Positions 52,821 to 60,637 of a DNA stretch of 64,000 bases are shown here, one piece after another. The position numbers were made by a program, and so were the translations under genes. Numbering within the stretch: position 1 is the first letter of the stretch; each line of letters begins with the position of its first letter. Source of the stretch: Actinobacillus sp. (GTDB lineage Bacteria; Pseudomonadota; Gammaproteobacteria; Enterobacterales; Pasteurellaceae). The stretch is taken from positions 9,525-73,524 of the forward strand of contig JAHHRA010000006.1 in NCBI GenBank assembly GCA_020026055.1, in the 5' to 3' direction. Under the pieces are notes generated by a model that saw nothing but the letters and a program-made list of their open reading frames with translations, had not been told where the DNA came from and made no database searches.

Positions 52821-53174
52821 ATGGATAAGAAATCAGCTCGTCTCCGTCGTGCAGCTCGTGCGCGTCATATGATGAAAGAAAAAGGCGTTACTCGTTTAGT
52901 GGTTCACCGTACTCCTCGTCATATCTATGCACAAGTAATTGCTGCAAGCGGATCAGAGGTTCTTGCTTCTGCTTCGACAGTAGAAAAAGCAATTAGAGAG
53001 CAAGTTAAATATACAGGTAACATTGATGCAGCTAAATTAGTTGGCAAAACTGTTGCTGAAAGAGCATTGTCAAAAGGCATCAAAGATGTTGCTTTTGATC
53101 GTTCTGGTTTTAAATATCATGGTCGTGTCCAATCATTAGCGGACGCAGCTCGTGAAGCTGGTCTACAGTTCTAA
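52821..53174 (+). CDS. rplR: Ribosomal protein L18
   Basis: 117 residues, MDKKSARLRRAARARHMMKEKGVTRLVVHRTPRHIYAQ. Binds 5S rRNA. Same length as the E. coli protein. Confidence 0.98.
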   Translation: MDKKSARLRRAARARHMMKEKGVTRLVVHRTPRHIYAQVIAASGSEVLASASTVEKAIREQVKYTGNIDAAKLVGKTVAERALSKGIKDVAFDRSGFKYHGRVQSLADAAREAGLQF

Positions 53175-53189
53175 TAGAGGTAATTTGAG

Positions 53190-53690
53190 ATGGCAAACGT
53201 CGAAAAACAAGCTGGTGAACTGCAAGAGAAGCTAATCGCGGTAAACCGTGTGTCAAAAACTGTCAAGGGTGGTCGTATCATGAGCTTCACTGCTTTAACA
53301 GTAGTAGGTGATGGTAACGGTCGAGTCGGTTTTGGTTATGGTAAAGCACGTGAAGTTCCAGCAGCGATCCAAAAAGCGATGGAAAAAGCACGTCGTAATA
53401 TGGTTACAATTGCTTTAAACGAAGGTACATTACAGCATCCAATCAAAGGTGCTCACACAGGTTCACGTGTATTTATGCAACCAGCTAGCGAGGGTACGGG
53501 TATCATCGCAGGTGGTGCAATGCGTGCAGTGTTAGAAGTTGCTGGTGTACGTAACGTTCTTTCAAAAGCATATGGCTCAACTAACCCAATCAATATTGTA
53601 CGTGCAACAATTGATGCTTTAGCAAATATGAAATCACCAGAAATGGTTGCTGCTAAACGTGGTAAAACCATTGAAGAAATTTTGGGGTAA
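53190..53690 (+). CDS. rpsE: Ribosomal protein S5
   Basis: 166 residues. KLIAVNRVSKTVKGGRIMSFTALTVVGDGNGRVGFGYGKA covers the spectinomycin-contact loop, which is of the sensitive type as far as can be read. S5 shapes the mRNA entry tunnel with S3 and S4. Confidence 0.98.
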   Translation: MANVEKQAGELQEKLIAVNRVSKTVKGGRIMSFTALTVVGDGNGRVGFGYGKAREVPAAIQKAMEKARRNMVTIALNEGTLQHPIKGAHTGSRVFMQPASEGTGIIAGGAMRAVLEVAGVRNVLSKAYGSTNPINIVRATIDALANMKSPEMVAAKRGKTIEEILG

Positions 53691-53696
53691 ATTATT

Positions 53697-53876
53697 ATGG
53701 CAAAAACTATTAAAGTAACTCAAGTTCGTAGTTCTATTGCTCGTTTACCTAAGCATAAAGCAACATTACGTGGTCTTGGTTTGCGTCATATGCACCATAC
53801 TGTAGAGTTAATTGATACACCTGCGGTACGTGGTATGATAAACCAAATTTCATACATGCTTAAAATAGAGGAGTAA
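53697..53876 (+). CDS. rpmD: Ribosomal protein L30
   Basis: 59 residues, translated directly: MAKTIKVTQVRSSIARLPKH, then LRGLGLRHMHHTVELIDTPAVRGMINQISYMLKIEE. Too short to be found by length-limited ORF calling, but position between rpsE and rplO and sequence leave no doubt. Confidence 0.97.
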   Translation: MAKTIKVTQVRSSIARLPKHKATLRGLGLRHMHHTVELIDTPAVRGMINQISYMLKIEE

Positions 53877-53879
53877 TTT

Positions 53880-54314
53880 ATGTATTTAAATACTTTATCT
53901 CCTGCTGCAGGTTCTAAACACTGCAAAAAACGTCTAGGTCGTGGTATCGGTTCTGGACTTGGTAAAACTGGTGGTCGTGGTCACAAAGGGCAGAAATCTC
54001 GTACAGGTGGAAAAGTTCGCCGTGGTTTCGAAGGTGGTCAAATGCCTTTATATCGTCGCTTACCAAAATTTGGCTTTACTTCGATGAAAGCTGCAGTTAC
54101 TGCAGAAGTCAGACTAAGTGAATTAGCGAAAGTTGGAAGTAACGTTATTACTCTAGACACGCTAAAAGCTGCGAATATTTTGACTAAAGATATTCAATTT
54201 GCCAAGGTTATCCTTGCAGGTAAGATCAGCATTCCAGTAACTATCAAAGGTTTAGGTGTAACTAAAGGTGCTAAAGCAGCTATTGAAGCTGCTGGTGGTA
54301 AAATCGAGGAATAA
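53880..54314 (+). CDS. rplO: Ribosomal protein L15
   Basis: 144 residues, MYLNTLSPAAGSKHCKKRLGRGIGSGLGKTGGRGHKGQKSR, a glycine/arginine-rich N-terminal extension that threads into 23S rRNA. Starts 3 bp after rpmD. Confidence 0.98.
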   Translation: MYLNTLSPAAGSKHCKKRLGRGIGSGLGKTGGRGHKGQKSRTGGKVRRGFEGGQMPLYRRLPKFGFTSMKAAVTAEVRLSELAKVGSNVITLDTLKAANILTKDIQFAKVILAGKISIPVTIKGLGVTKGAKAAIEAAGGKIEE

Positions 54315-54321
54315 ATAACTT

Positions 54322-55647
54322 ATGGCAAAACAACCAGGTTATCAAAGTCGCAGTACTCAGAATGGTACAGATGAACTTAAAAAAAGAATCTTTTTCGTAT
54401 TAGGTGCTCTTATCGTTTTTCGTATTGGGTCTTATATTCCGGTACCTGGTATTGATGCCGCCGTATTAGCTCAATTACTTGCAAAACAAAAAGGTACCAT
54501 CATTGAAATGTTTAATATGTTTTCTGGTGGTGCTCTGAGCCGAGCATCAATATTTGCATTAGGAATAATGCCATATATCTCGGCTTCAATCATTATTCAA
54601 CTATTAGTAGCGGTACATCCTGCATTATCTGAATTAAAGAAAGAGGGCGAAGCTGGTCGTCGGAAAATAAGTAAATATACACGTTATCTGACCTTAGTTC
54701 TTGGTACCATCCAAGCGATCGGTATCTCTACAGGACTACCAAATATGCTTCCAGGACTTGTTCCTAATCTTGGTTTTGGTTTTTATTTAACTGCAGTTAT
54801 CAGTTTAATAACTGGTACAATGTTTTTGATGTGGTTAGGAGAACAAATTACAGAACGTGGAATTGGAAATGGTATTTCTTTAATCATCTTTGCAGGGATT
54901 GTTGCAGGATTGCCAGCAGCTATTGGTCATACAATTGAGCAGGCTCGTCAAGGCCAGATGCATCTTTTGGTTTTACTACTTATTGCTGTAGTAGTTTTTG
55001 CTGTAACATACTTTGTAGTCTTTATAGAAAGAGGACAAAGAAAGATTCGCATTGAATATGCAAAACGTCAACAAGGTCGTCAGATTGTTGGTGGGCAAGT
55101 AAGTTATTTACCATTGAAAGTGAATATGGCTGGAGTTATTCCTGCTATCTTTGCATCAAGTATTATTTTATTTCCCGCGACTTTAACTTCATGGTTAGGA
55201 GAAGGAGCAGGACTAGGATGGTTAAGTGATTTATCTATATTACTTCATCCAGGACAACCGTTGTATTTGATTGTGTATGGTATTGCGATTATTTTCTTCA
55301 GTTTTTTCTATTCTGCGATGCAGTATAATCCGAGAGATACAGCAGAAAATTTGAAAAAATCAGGTGCTTTTATACCTGGAATAAGACCAGGAGAACAAAC
55401 ATCACGTTATATTGATAAAATTATGACACGTCTGACTCTAATCGGCGGTCTCTATATTACATTCGTGTGTTTAGTTCCTTATATCCTAATGTCAGCGTGG
55501 AATGTTCAATTTTACTTTGGTGGAACATCTTTGTTGATTGTAGTTGTAGTTATTATGGATTTTATCGCACAGGTTCAAAGTTACTTAATGTCAACTAAAT
55601 ATGAATCGGCGTTGAAAAAAGCAAACCTTGCAGGTTTCGGACAATAG
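54322..55647 (+). CDS. secY: SecY, protein translocase channel
   Basis: 441 residues, ten membrane helices, the pore of the SecYEG translocon for secretory and membrane proteins. Signature segments are IPVPGIDAAVLAQLL, MLWLGEQITERGIGNGISLIIFAGI, YAKRQQGRQIVGGQVSYLPLKVNMAGVIPAIFASSI and PGIRPGEQTSRYIDKI. The cytoplasmic loops that bind SecA/ribosome are intact. Lies in the spc operon as usual. Confidence 0.97.
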   Translation: MAKQPGYQSRSTQNGTDELKKRIFFVLGALIVFRIGSYIPVPGIDAAVLAQLLAKQKGTIIEMFNMFSGGALSRASIFALGIMPYISASIIIQLLVAVHPALSELKKEGEAGRRKISKYTRYLTLVLGTIQAIGISTGLPNMLPGLVPNLGFGFYLTAVISLITGTMFLMWLGEQITERGIGNGISLIIFAGIVAGLPAAIGHTIEQARQGQMHLLVLLLIAVVVFAVTYFVVFIERGQRKIRIEYAKRQQGRQIVGGQVSYLPLKVNMAGVIPAIFASSIILFPATLTSWLGEGAGLGWLSDLSILLHPGQPLYLIVYGIAIIFFSFFYSAMQYNPRDTAENLKKSGAFIPGIRPGEQTSRYIDKIMTRLTLIGGLYITFVCLVPYILMSAWNVQFYFGGTSLLIVVVVIMDFIAQVQSYLMSTKYESALKKANLAGFGQ

Positions 55648-55673
55648 TCCATTATTAGTAGAAGGGATAAGCA

Positions 55674-55787
55674 ATGAAAGTTCGTGCTTCCGTTAAGAAA
55701 ATGTGTCGTAACTGTAAAATTGTTAAGCGTGAAGGGATTGTTCGTGTATTATGTTCGGACCCTAAGCACAAACAACGTCAAGGTTAA
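55674..55787 (+). CDS. rpmJ: Ribosomal protein L36 (zinc-ribbon form)
   Basis: 37 residues, MKVRASVKKMCRNCKIVKRE, then GIVRVLCSDPKHKQRQG. It has three cysteines and a histidine that form a zinc ribbon, so this is the C+ paralogue. Short gene found by direct translation between secY and rpsM. Confidence 0.97.
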   Translation: MKVRASVKKMCRNCKIVKREGIVRVLCSDPKHKQRQG

Positions 55788-55813
55788 TTGATATTTTTTC
55801 TTGCAAAGAACCT

Positions 55814-55836
55814 GCTGAGCATATACAATGCTCAGC
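55814..55836 (+). promoter_or_regulatory. Hairpin between rpmJ and rpsM
   Basis: GCTGAGCAT-ATACA-ATGCTCAGC, a perfect 9-bp stem in the spc/alpha boundary. Only CTCATTTATG follows, so a processing or pausing site is as likely as termination. Confidence 0.55.
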
Positions 55837-55844
55837 TCATTTAT

Positions 55845-55945
55845 GTCCTTGATATGCTGTTTGAGTATCCTGAAACGGGCTTTTCAAGATCAGTATATCA
55901 AATCAATTATCAAAAATAGGAGTGCATAGTGGCCCGTATTGCAGG
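55845..55945 (+). promoter_or_regulatory. Alpha operon leader (S4-binding pseudoknot region)
   Basis: In E. coli S4 represses the alpha operon by binding a nested pseudoknot that includes the rpsM GUG start and the sequence GGAGUGCAUAGUGGCCCGUAU. The same GGAGTGCATAGTGGCCCGTAT block is present at 55918-55938 with a GUG start. The upstream pairing partners were not fully traced by eye. Confidence 0.6.
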
Positions 55946-56285
55946 CATTAACATTCCTGATCAAAAACATGCTGTGATTGCTTTAACTGCAATCTATGGT
56001 ATTGGGAAGACCCGTGCGAAAGCTGTTTGTGTGGCTGCAGGAATTCCTGAAAATGTAAAGATCAGAGAATTGTCTGAAGAGCAGATTGATAAACTGCGTG
56101 ACGAAGTTAGTAAATTTACCGTTGAAGGTGACTTACGTCGTGAAGTAACCCTTAACATTAAACGTCTATTGGATTTAGGTTGCTACCGTGGTATTCGCCA
56201 TCGTCGTAGTTTACCTGTACGTGGTCAACGTACTAAAACGAATGCGCGTACCCGCAAAGGTCCGCGTAAGCCGATCAAGAAATAG
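55929..56285 (+). CDS. rpsM: Ribosomal protein S13
   Basis: 118 residues, ARIAGINIPDQKHAVIALTAIYGIGKTRAKAVC. The start is GTG with GGAG 7 nt upstream, embedded in the S4-repressible leader. S13 forms the B1 bridges with L5. First gene of the alpha operon. Confidence 0.97.
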   Translation: MARIAGINIPDQKHAVIALTAIYGIGKTRAKAVCVAAGIPENVKIRELSEEQIDKLRDEVSKFTVEGDLRREVTLNIKRLLDLGCYRGIRHRRSLPVRGQRTKTNARTRKGPRKPIKK

Positions 56286-56299
56286 TCGGGGTAAATTAA

Positions 56300-56689
56300 A
56301 TGGCTAAATCACCAGTTCGTACGCGTAAGCGTGTAAAAAAACAAGTTGTAGATGGCGTTGCACATATTCACGCATCTTTCAATAACACAATCGTAACTAT
56401 CACTGATCGCCAAGGTAATGCTCTTGCATGGGCTACTGCTGGTGGTTCAGGTTTCCGTGGTTCTCGTAAATCAACTCCATTTGCAGCACAAGTTGCTGCA
56501 GAACGTTGTGCTGAAATCGTTAAAGATTATGGCGTTAAGAACTTGGAAGTTATGGTGAAAGGTCCAGGTCCAGGTCGTGAATCGACAATTCGTGCATTGA
56601 ATGCTGCAGGATTTAAGATTACGAACATCACGGATGTGACTCCGATCCCACATAACGGTTGTCGTCCACCGAAGAAACGTCGTGTTTAA
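56300..56689 (+). CDS. rpsK: Ribosomal protein S11
   Basis: 129 residues with VADGVAHIHASFNNTIVTI-type core (VDGVAHIHASFNNTIVTITDR) and the C-terminal DVTPIPHNGCRPPKKRRV. Located on the 30S platform. Same length as E. coli. Confidence 0.98.
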   Translation: MAKSPVRTRKRVKKQVVDGVAHIHASFNNTIVTITDRQGNALAWATAGGSGFRGSRKSTPFAAQVAAERCAEIVKDYGVKNLEVMVKGPGPGRESTIRALNAAGFKITNITDVTPIPHNGCRPPKKRRV

Positions 56690-56718
56690 TGGCGTGATAG
56701 GAAAATTGGAGAAAGAAA

Positions 56719-57339
56719 ATGGCAAGATATTTGGGTCCTAAGCTCAAGCTAAGCCGTCGTGAAGGTACTGATTTATTCCTTAAGTCAGGTGTACGCGCGA
56801 TTGAAACGAAATGTAAAATTGAAACAGCACCAGGTCAACATGGTGCACAAAGAGCACGTTTGTCTGATTATGGTAGTCAATTACGTGAAAAACAAAAAGT
56901 TCGTCGTATCTATGGTATTTTAGAACGTCAGTTCCGTAATTACTATAAAGAAGCAAACCGTCTTAAAGGTAATACGGGTGAAAATTTGCTTGTATTATTA
57001 GAAAAACGATTAGATAACGTTGTTTATCGCATGGGATTTGCAGCAACTCGTGCTGAAGCTCGTCAACTAGTGAGTCATAAAGCAATTGTTGTAAATGGTC
57101 GTGTAGTTAATATTCCGTCTTTTCAAGTTTCTATTGATGATGTAGTTGCTATTCGTGAGAAATCCAAAAAGCAAACTCGTATTAAAGCTTCATTAGAACT
57201 TGCAGACCAAAAAGAAAAACCAACTTGGTTAGAAGTCGATATTGCAAAAATGGAAGGTGTTTTCAAACGTATTCCAGAACGTTCTGACTTATCAGCAGAT
57301 ATTAATGAACATTTGATCGTTGAGCTTTATTCTAAATAA
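56719..57339 (+). CDS. rpsD: Ribosomal protein S4
   Basis: 206 residues, MARYLGPKLKLSRREGTDLFLKSG, with an S4 RNA-binding domain (RLDNVVYRMGFAATRAEARQLVSHKAIVVNGR). Primary 30S assembly protein and the autorepressor of the alpha operon. Confidence 0.98.
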   Translation: MARYLGPKLKLSRREGTDLFLKSGVRAIETKCKIETAPGQHGAQRARLSDYGSQLREKQKVRRIYGILERQFRNYYKEANRLKGNTGENLLVLLEKRLDNVVYRMGFAATRAEARQLVSHKAIVVNGRVVNIPSFQVSIDDVVAIREKSKKQTRIKASLELADQKEKPTWLEVDIAKMEGVFKRIPERSDLSADINEHLIVELYSK

Positions 57340-57370
57340 TAAAGTTTCATCGTAGCAAAGAGAGGATAAA

Positions 57371-58363
57371 ATGCAGGGTTCTGTTGCAGAATTTTTAAAA
57401 CCACATTTAGTTGATATTGAACAGATAAGTTCGATTCAAGCTAAAGTGACCTTGGAGCCTTTAGAACGAGGATTCGGTCATACACTAGGTAATGCATTAC
57501 GTCGAATTTTATTATCTTCAATGCCAGGTTGTGCTGTAACTGAAGTAGAAATTGATGGTGTATTGCATGAGTATAGTAGCAAAGAAGGTGTTCAGGAAGA
57601 TATCATTGAAGTGCTTCTAAACTTAAAAGGTCTAGCGATTAAGTTACAGAATAATAAAGACGATGTTTTTCTTACATTAAACAAGTCTGGAATTGGCCCT
57701 GTTGTCGCTGCAGATATTGTTAAAGACAATGATGTTGAGATCGCTAATCCAGATCACGTTATTTGTCATTTAACTGATGAAAATGCATCGATTAATATGC
57801 GTATTCGTGTTCAACGAGGTCGAGGTTATGTTCCTGCTTCTAGCCGTGTGCATAATCAAGATGAAGATCGACCAGTTGGTCGTTTGCTTGTTGATGCTTG
57901 CTATAGCCCAGTTGAGCGTATTGCTTATGATGTTGAAGCAGCACGTGTTGAACAACGTACTGATTTAGATAAATTAGTAATTGAGCTTGAAACAAATGGG
58001 ACTATTGAACCAGAAGAAGCTATTCGTCGTGCTGCAACAATTTTAGCAGAACAACTAGAAGCGTTTGTTGATTTGCGTGATGTTCGTCAACCAGAAGTTA
58101 AAGAAGAAAAATTAGAATTTGATCCTATTCTGCTACGACCTGTTGATGATCTAGAATTGACAGTTCGTTCTGCTAACTGCTTGAAAGCAGAAACAATTCA
58201 TTATATCGGTGATCTTGTACAACGCACAGAGGTTGAATTATTAAAAACACCTAATCTTGGTAAGAAATCTCTTACTGAAATCAAGGATGTATTAGCTTCT
58301 CGTGGTTTATCACTTGGTATGCGTCTTGAAAATTGGCCTCCTCAAGGTTTGTCTGAAGATTAA
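57371..58363 (+). CDS. rpoA: RNA polymerase alpha subunit
   Basis: 330 residues. N-terminal dimerisation domain (LEPLERGFGHTLGNALRRILLSSMPG) and C-terminal domain from about 250 (DDLELTVRSANCLKAETIHYIGDLVQRTEVELLKTPNLGKKSLTEIKDVLASRGLSLG). The C-terminal arginine and asparagine positions that contact UP elements and CRP are conserved. Co-transcribed in the alpha operon. Confidence 0.98.
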   Translation: MQGSVAEFLKPHLVDIEQISSIQAKVTLEPLERGFGHTLGNALRRILLSSMPGCAVTEVEIDGVLHEYSSKEGVQEDIIEVLLNLKGLAIKLQNNKDDVFLTLNKSGIGPVVAADIVKDNDVEIANPDHVICHLTDENASINMRIRVQRGRGYVPASSRVHNQDEDRPVGRLLVDACYSPVERIAYDVEAARVEQRTDLDKLVIELETNGTIEPEEAIRRAATILAEQLEAFVDLRDVRQPEVKEEKLEFDPILLRPVDDLELTVRSANCLKAETIHYIGDLVQRTEVELLKTPNLGKKSLTEIKDVLASRGLSLGMRLENWPPQGLSED

Positions 58364-58404
58364 TCTTAATTTAGGCTGAAAATTTTTCTAAGAAGGATAA
58401 GGTT

Positions 58405-58794
58405 ATGCGCCATCGTAAGAGTGGTCGTCAACTCAATCGTAATAGTAGCCATCGCAAAGCGATGTTCCGCAATTTAGTTAATGCTATTGTTAGTCATGAA
58501 ATTATCAAAACGACAGTGCCAAAAGCTAAAGAGTTACGTATGGTAGTTGAGCCGTTAATTACATTAGCTAAAGTAGATAGCGTTGCAAATCGTCGTCTAG
58601 CGTTTGCTCGCATTCGTAATAAAGAAACAGTTTCAAAACTGTTTAATGAATTAGGCCCACGTTTTGAAAATCGTGCAGGTGGTTATACTCGCATATTAAA
58701 ATGTGGATTTCGTGCAGGTGATAACGCACCAATGGCATACATTGAATTAGTTGATCGCCCAGAAATTGCTACAGAAGAAGCAAAATCTGAATAA
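58405..58794 (+). CDS. rplQ: Ribosomal protein L17
   Basis: 129 residues, MRHRKSGRQLNRNSSHRKAMFRNLVNAIVSHEIIKTT. Located near the peptide exit. Last gene of the alpha operon. Confidence 0.98.
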   Translation: MRHRKSGRQLNRNSSHRKAMFRNLVNAIVSHEIIKTTVPKAKELRMVVEPLITLAKVDSVANRRLAFARIRNKETVSKLFNELGPRFENRAGGYTRILKCGFRAGDNAPMAYIELVDRPEIATEEAKSE

Positions 58795-58809
58795 TTCATT
58801 CTTTAATAG

Positions 58810-58837
58810 AAACCCGCTGATCAGCGGGTTTTTTGTT
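58810..58837 (+). terminator. Alpha operon terminator
   Basis: AAACCCGCTGATCAGCGGGTTTTTTG: an 8-10-bp near-perfect stem followed by T6, 16 bp after rplQ. Confidence 0.92.
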
Positions 58838-58972
58838 TTCTATAAACGTGGATCCTTTTCTATTTTTTATGTGCATTTTGTATTGGGTTTAGATATAATT
58901 GCGAACTATTCTTAATTCTAATTACTCTTGATATTTATTGCTTTTTATAAAAAGTCGTAGAGGGATGATTTA

Positions 58973-59434
58973 ATGCAAATTCTTTTTCCTTTTTTACAAA
59001 AATATACTGACCTCATTATTTTAGGCACTTTAGGAATTATGAGCTTTCTCATGGTTTGGTTTGTGATAGAACGTTATGCTTTTTTGACGAAAGTGCAAGT
59101 CGAAAATTATGCTAGTATTTATGATTTAGATATTGATTTAACGCGAAATCTAACAATTATTTCAACTATCGGTGCAAATGCACCTTATGTAGGTTTACTT
59201 GGTACTGTTATCGGTATTCTTTTGACTTTTTATGAACTCGGTAATGCAGGTGGGAATATTGAAGCTGGTACTATTATGCTTAATTTATCTCTAGCATTGA
59301 AAGCGACTGCTGTTGGGATTCTAGTCGCAATCCCATCAATGGTTTTTTACAATGGGCTTGTACGTAAAGTTGAAGTGAATCAGATGAAATATAAATCTTT
59401 GGCTAAAAGTGGTGTAATAAATGAAAAAGTTTGA
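58973..59434 (+). CDS. exbB: ExbB, TonB-system proton channel subunit
   Basis: 153 residues, the short Pasteurellaceae form with three membrane helices (about residues 14-34, 68-90 and 105-125). ISTIGANAPYVGLLGTVIGIL and the ALKATAVGILVAIPSMVFYNGL helix carry the conserved pore Thr/Ala pattern. With ExbD it converts proton-motive force into TonB movement. An AGAGGGA site precedes the ATG. The AT-rich region before it (58895-58930) could hold a Fur site, not clearly delimited. Overlaps exbD by 14 bp. Confidence 0.93.
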   Translation: MQILFPFLQKYTDLIILGTLGIMSFLMVWFVIERYAFLTKVQVENYASIYDLDIDLTRNLTIISTIGANAPYVGLLGTVIGILLTFYELGNAGGNIEAGTIMLNLSLALKATAVGILVAIPSMVFYNGLVRKVEVNQMKYKSLAKSGVINEKV

Positions 59435-59807
59435 TCAAATTAATATCATTCCTTTCATTGACATTATGTTGGTGCTTTTGACTATTGTCTTAATGACAGC
59501 AAGTTTCATTTCACAAAGTAAAATTCAAGTAAATATCCCTAAAGCTAACACTGAAGTAAAGTTTAAACGTAGTGAACTTGCTAACTTGTTAATAGTCAGC
59601 CAAAAAGGTGAAATTTATCTAAATGATAAGTTGATGATGCTTGATGAGCTTAATGCGATTGCTAAAGATTGGGATAAAACACAAGCTGTTACTTTAAAAG
59701 TTGACTCTGCTTCTCCTTTTCAAGCTTTTGTTACTGTGACAGATATTTTGGCAAAAAATAATATAAAAAATGTCTCAATTGTGACAATAAAAAACAGAGC
59801 AAGTTAA
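59421..59807 (+). CDS. exbD: ExbD, TonB-system proton channel subunit
   Basis: 128 residues with one N-terminal helix holding the essential membrane aspartate (INIIPFIDIMLVLLTIVLMTA, Asp near residue 14) and a periplasmic domain. Start lies inside exbB; tonB follows 4 bp after the stop. Translation of the three genes is clearly coupled. Confidence 0.94.
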   Translation: MKKFDQINIIPFIDIMLVLLTIVLMTASFISQSKIQVNIPKANTEVKFKRSELANLLIVSQKGEIYLNDKLMMLDELNAIAKDWDKTQAVTLKVDSASPFQAFVTVTDILAKNNIKNVSIVTIKNRAS

Positions 59808-59811
59808 GTGA

Positions 59812-60561
59812 ATGAAACGGACAACTTTATTAGGATTCTTAGGATCTACTTTTTTCCATGGGATTATTTTTTTAGGAATATGGTTAATTTTAATTCATAA
59901 TCGAGGCTCGCATGGTTTTAAAGCACCCATAGTTGCTACGCATATCTCTATGCAAATGTTCCAAGGTATGATAACTGAAGAGTCTCAATCTATTGGAACT
60001 AGACAAACAGAAATAGAAAATAAAATTGAAGTTTCAGATCCAACAGTCAAATCTCAATTAACAATGCAGAAAGAGAAAAAGTCCAATAAAGAGACGACTT
60101 CGCAAAAGCCCCTTCTTACTGAAATGAATAAAACGAAACAAATACCACCTGAACGTATAGAAGATATGGTTAAAGGGAAAGTTCGTGTAAATTCACAAGC
60201 TAAAACAACATCTCAAGCAACAAGTAATTCAAAATCAAAAGGTCACGATCCTAAACTAGTAGGTAATGGACCACAACTTAATGAAATCATTGCTTATGAA
60301 AATGCATTAAGAGCGGAAATTGAAAAACAAAAACATTATCCTTTACGTGCTAAAATGATGTATAAACAAGGTACAGTAAAAATTAAATTTATGTTGAGAT
60401 TGAGCGGAGAGCTTTATAATATTCAAATTGAAAAAAGCTCTGGAAATAGTGACTTAGATCAAGCTGCATTACAAGCAGCTCAACGAGTGAAACCAATAGG
60501 CATTAAGCCTGAAGGCGTAAGTGATGTTTTTGTTGTTCCAATTCATTTTATAATCAACTAA
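59812..60561 (+). CDS. tonB: TonB, energy transducer to outer-membrane receptors
   Basis: 249 residues: N-terminal signal-anchor with the conserved SxxxH pattern (GSTFFHGIIFLGIWLILI), a periplasmic linker, and a C-terminal domain (KQKHYPLRAKMMYKQGTVKIKFMLRLSGELYNIQIEKSSGNSDLDQAAL, YP motif). The linker is Lys/Thr/Ser/Gln-rich and almost lacks the usual Pro-Glu/Pro-Lys repeats. It serves the haem-type receptor at 11.7-14 kb and others elsewhere. The ribosome binding site is weak, consistent with coupling to exbD. Confidence 0.92.
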   Translation: MKRTTLLGFLGSTFFHGIIFLGIWLILIHNRGSHGFKAPIVATHISMQMFQGMITEESQSIGTRQTEIENKIEVSDPTVKSQLTMQKEKKSNKETTSQKPLLTEMNKTKQIPPERIEDMVKGKVRVNSQAKTTSQATSNSKSKGHDPKLVGNGPQLNEIIAYENALRAEIEKQKHYPLRAKMMYKQGTVKIKFMLRLSGELYNIQIEKSSGNSDLDQAALQAAQRVKPIGIKPEGVSDVFVVPIHFIIN

Positions 60562-60568
60562 TAATGTA

Positions 60569-60630
60569 TCCCGAAATCAGGAATGTTTACTTTGAATTTC
60601 AGAGAAAATTTTCCTGATTTCGGGAGCGTT
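60569..60630. repeat. Dispersed palindromic element (extended) between tonB and pepP
   Basis: A perfect 14-bp stem (TCCCGAAATCAGGA/TCCTGATTTCGGGA) encloses a 29-nt loop that includes GAGAAAATTTTCC; the right end is GAGCGTT. It looks like a family member with extra central sequence. Lies between two converging genes and could terminate both. Confidence 0.65.
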
Positions 60631-60637
60631 GATTTAC

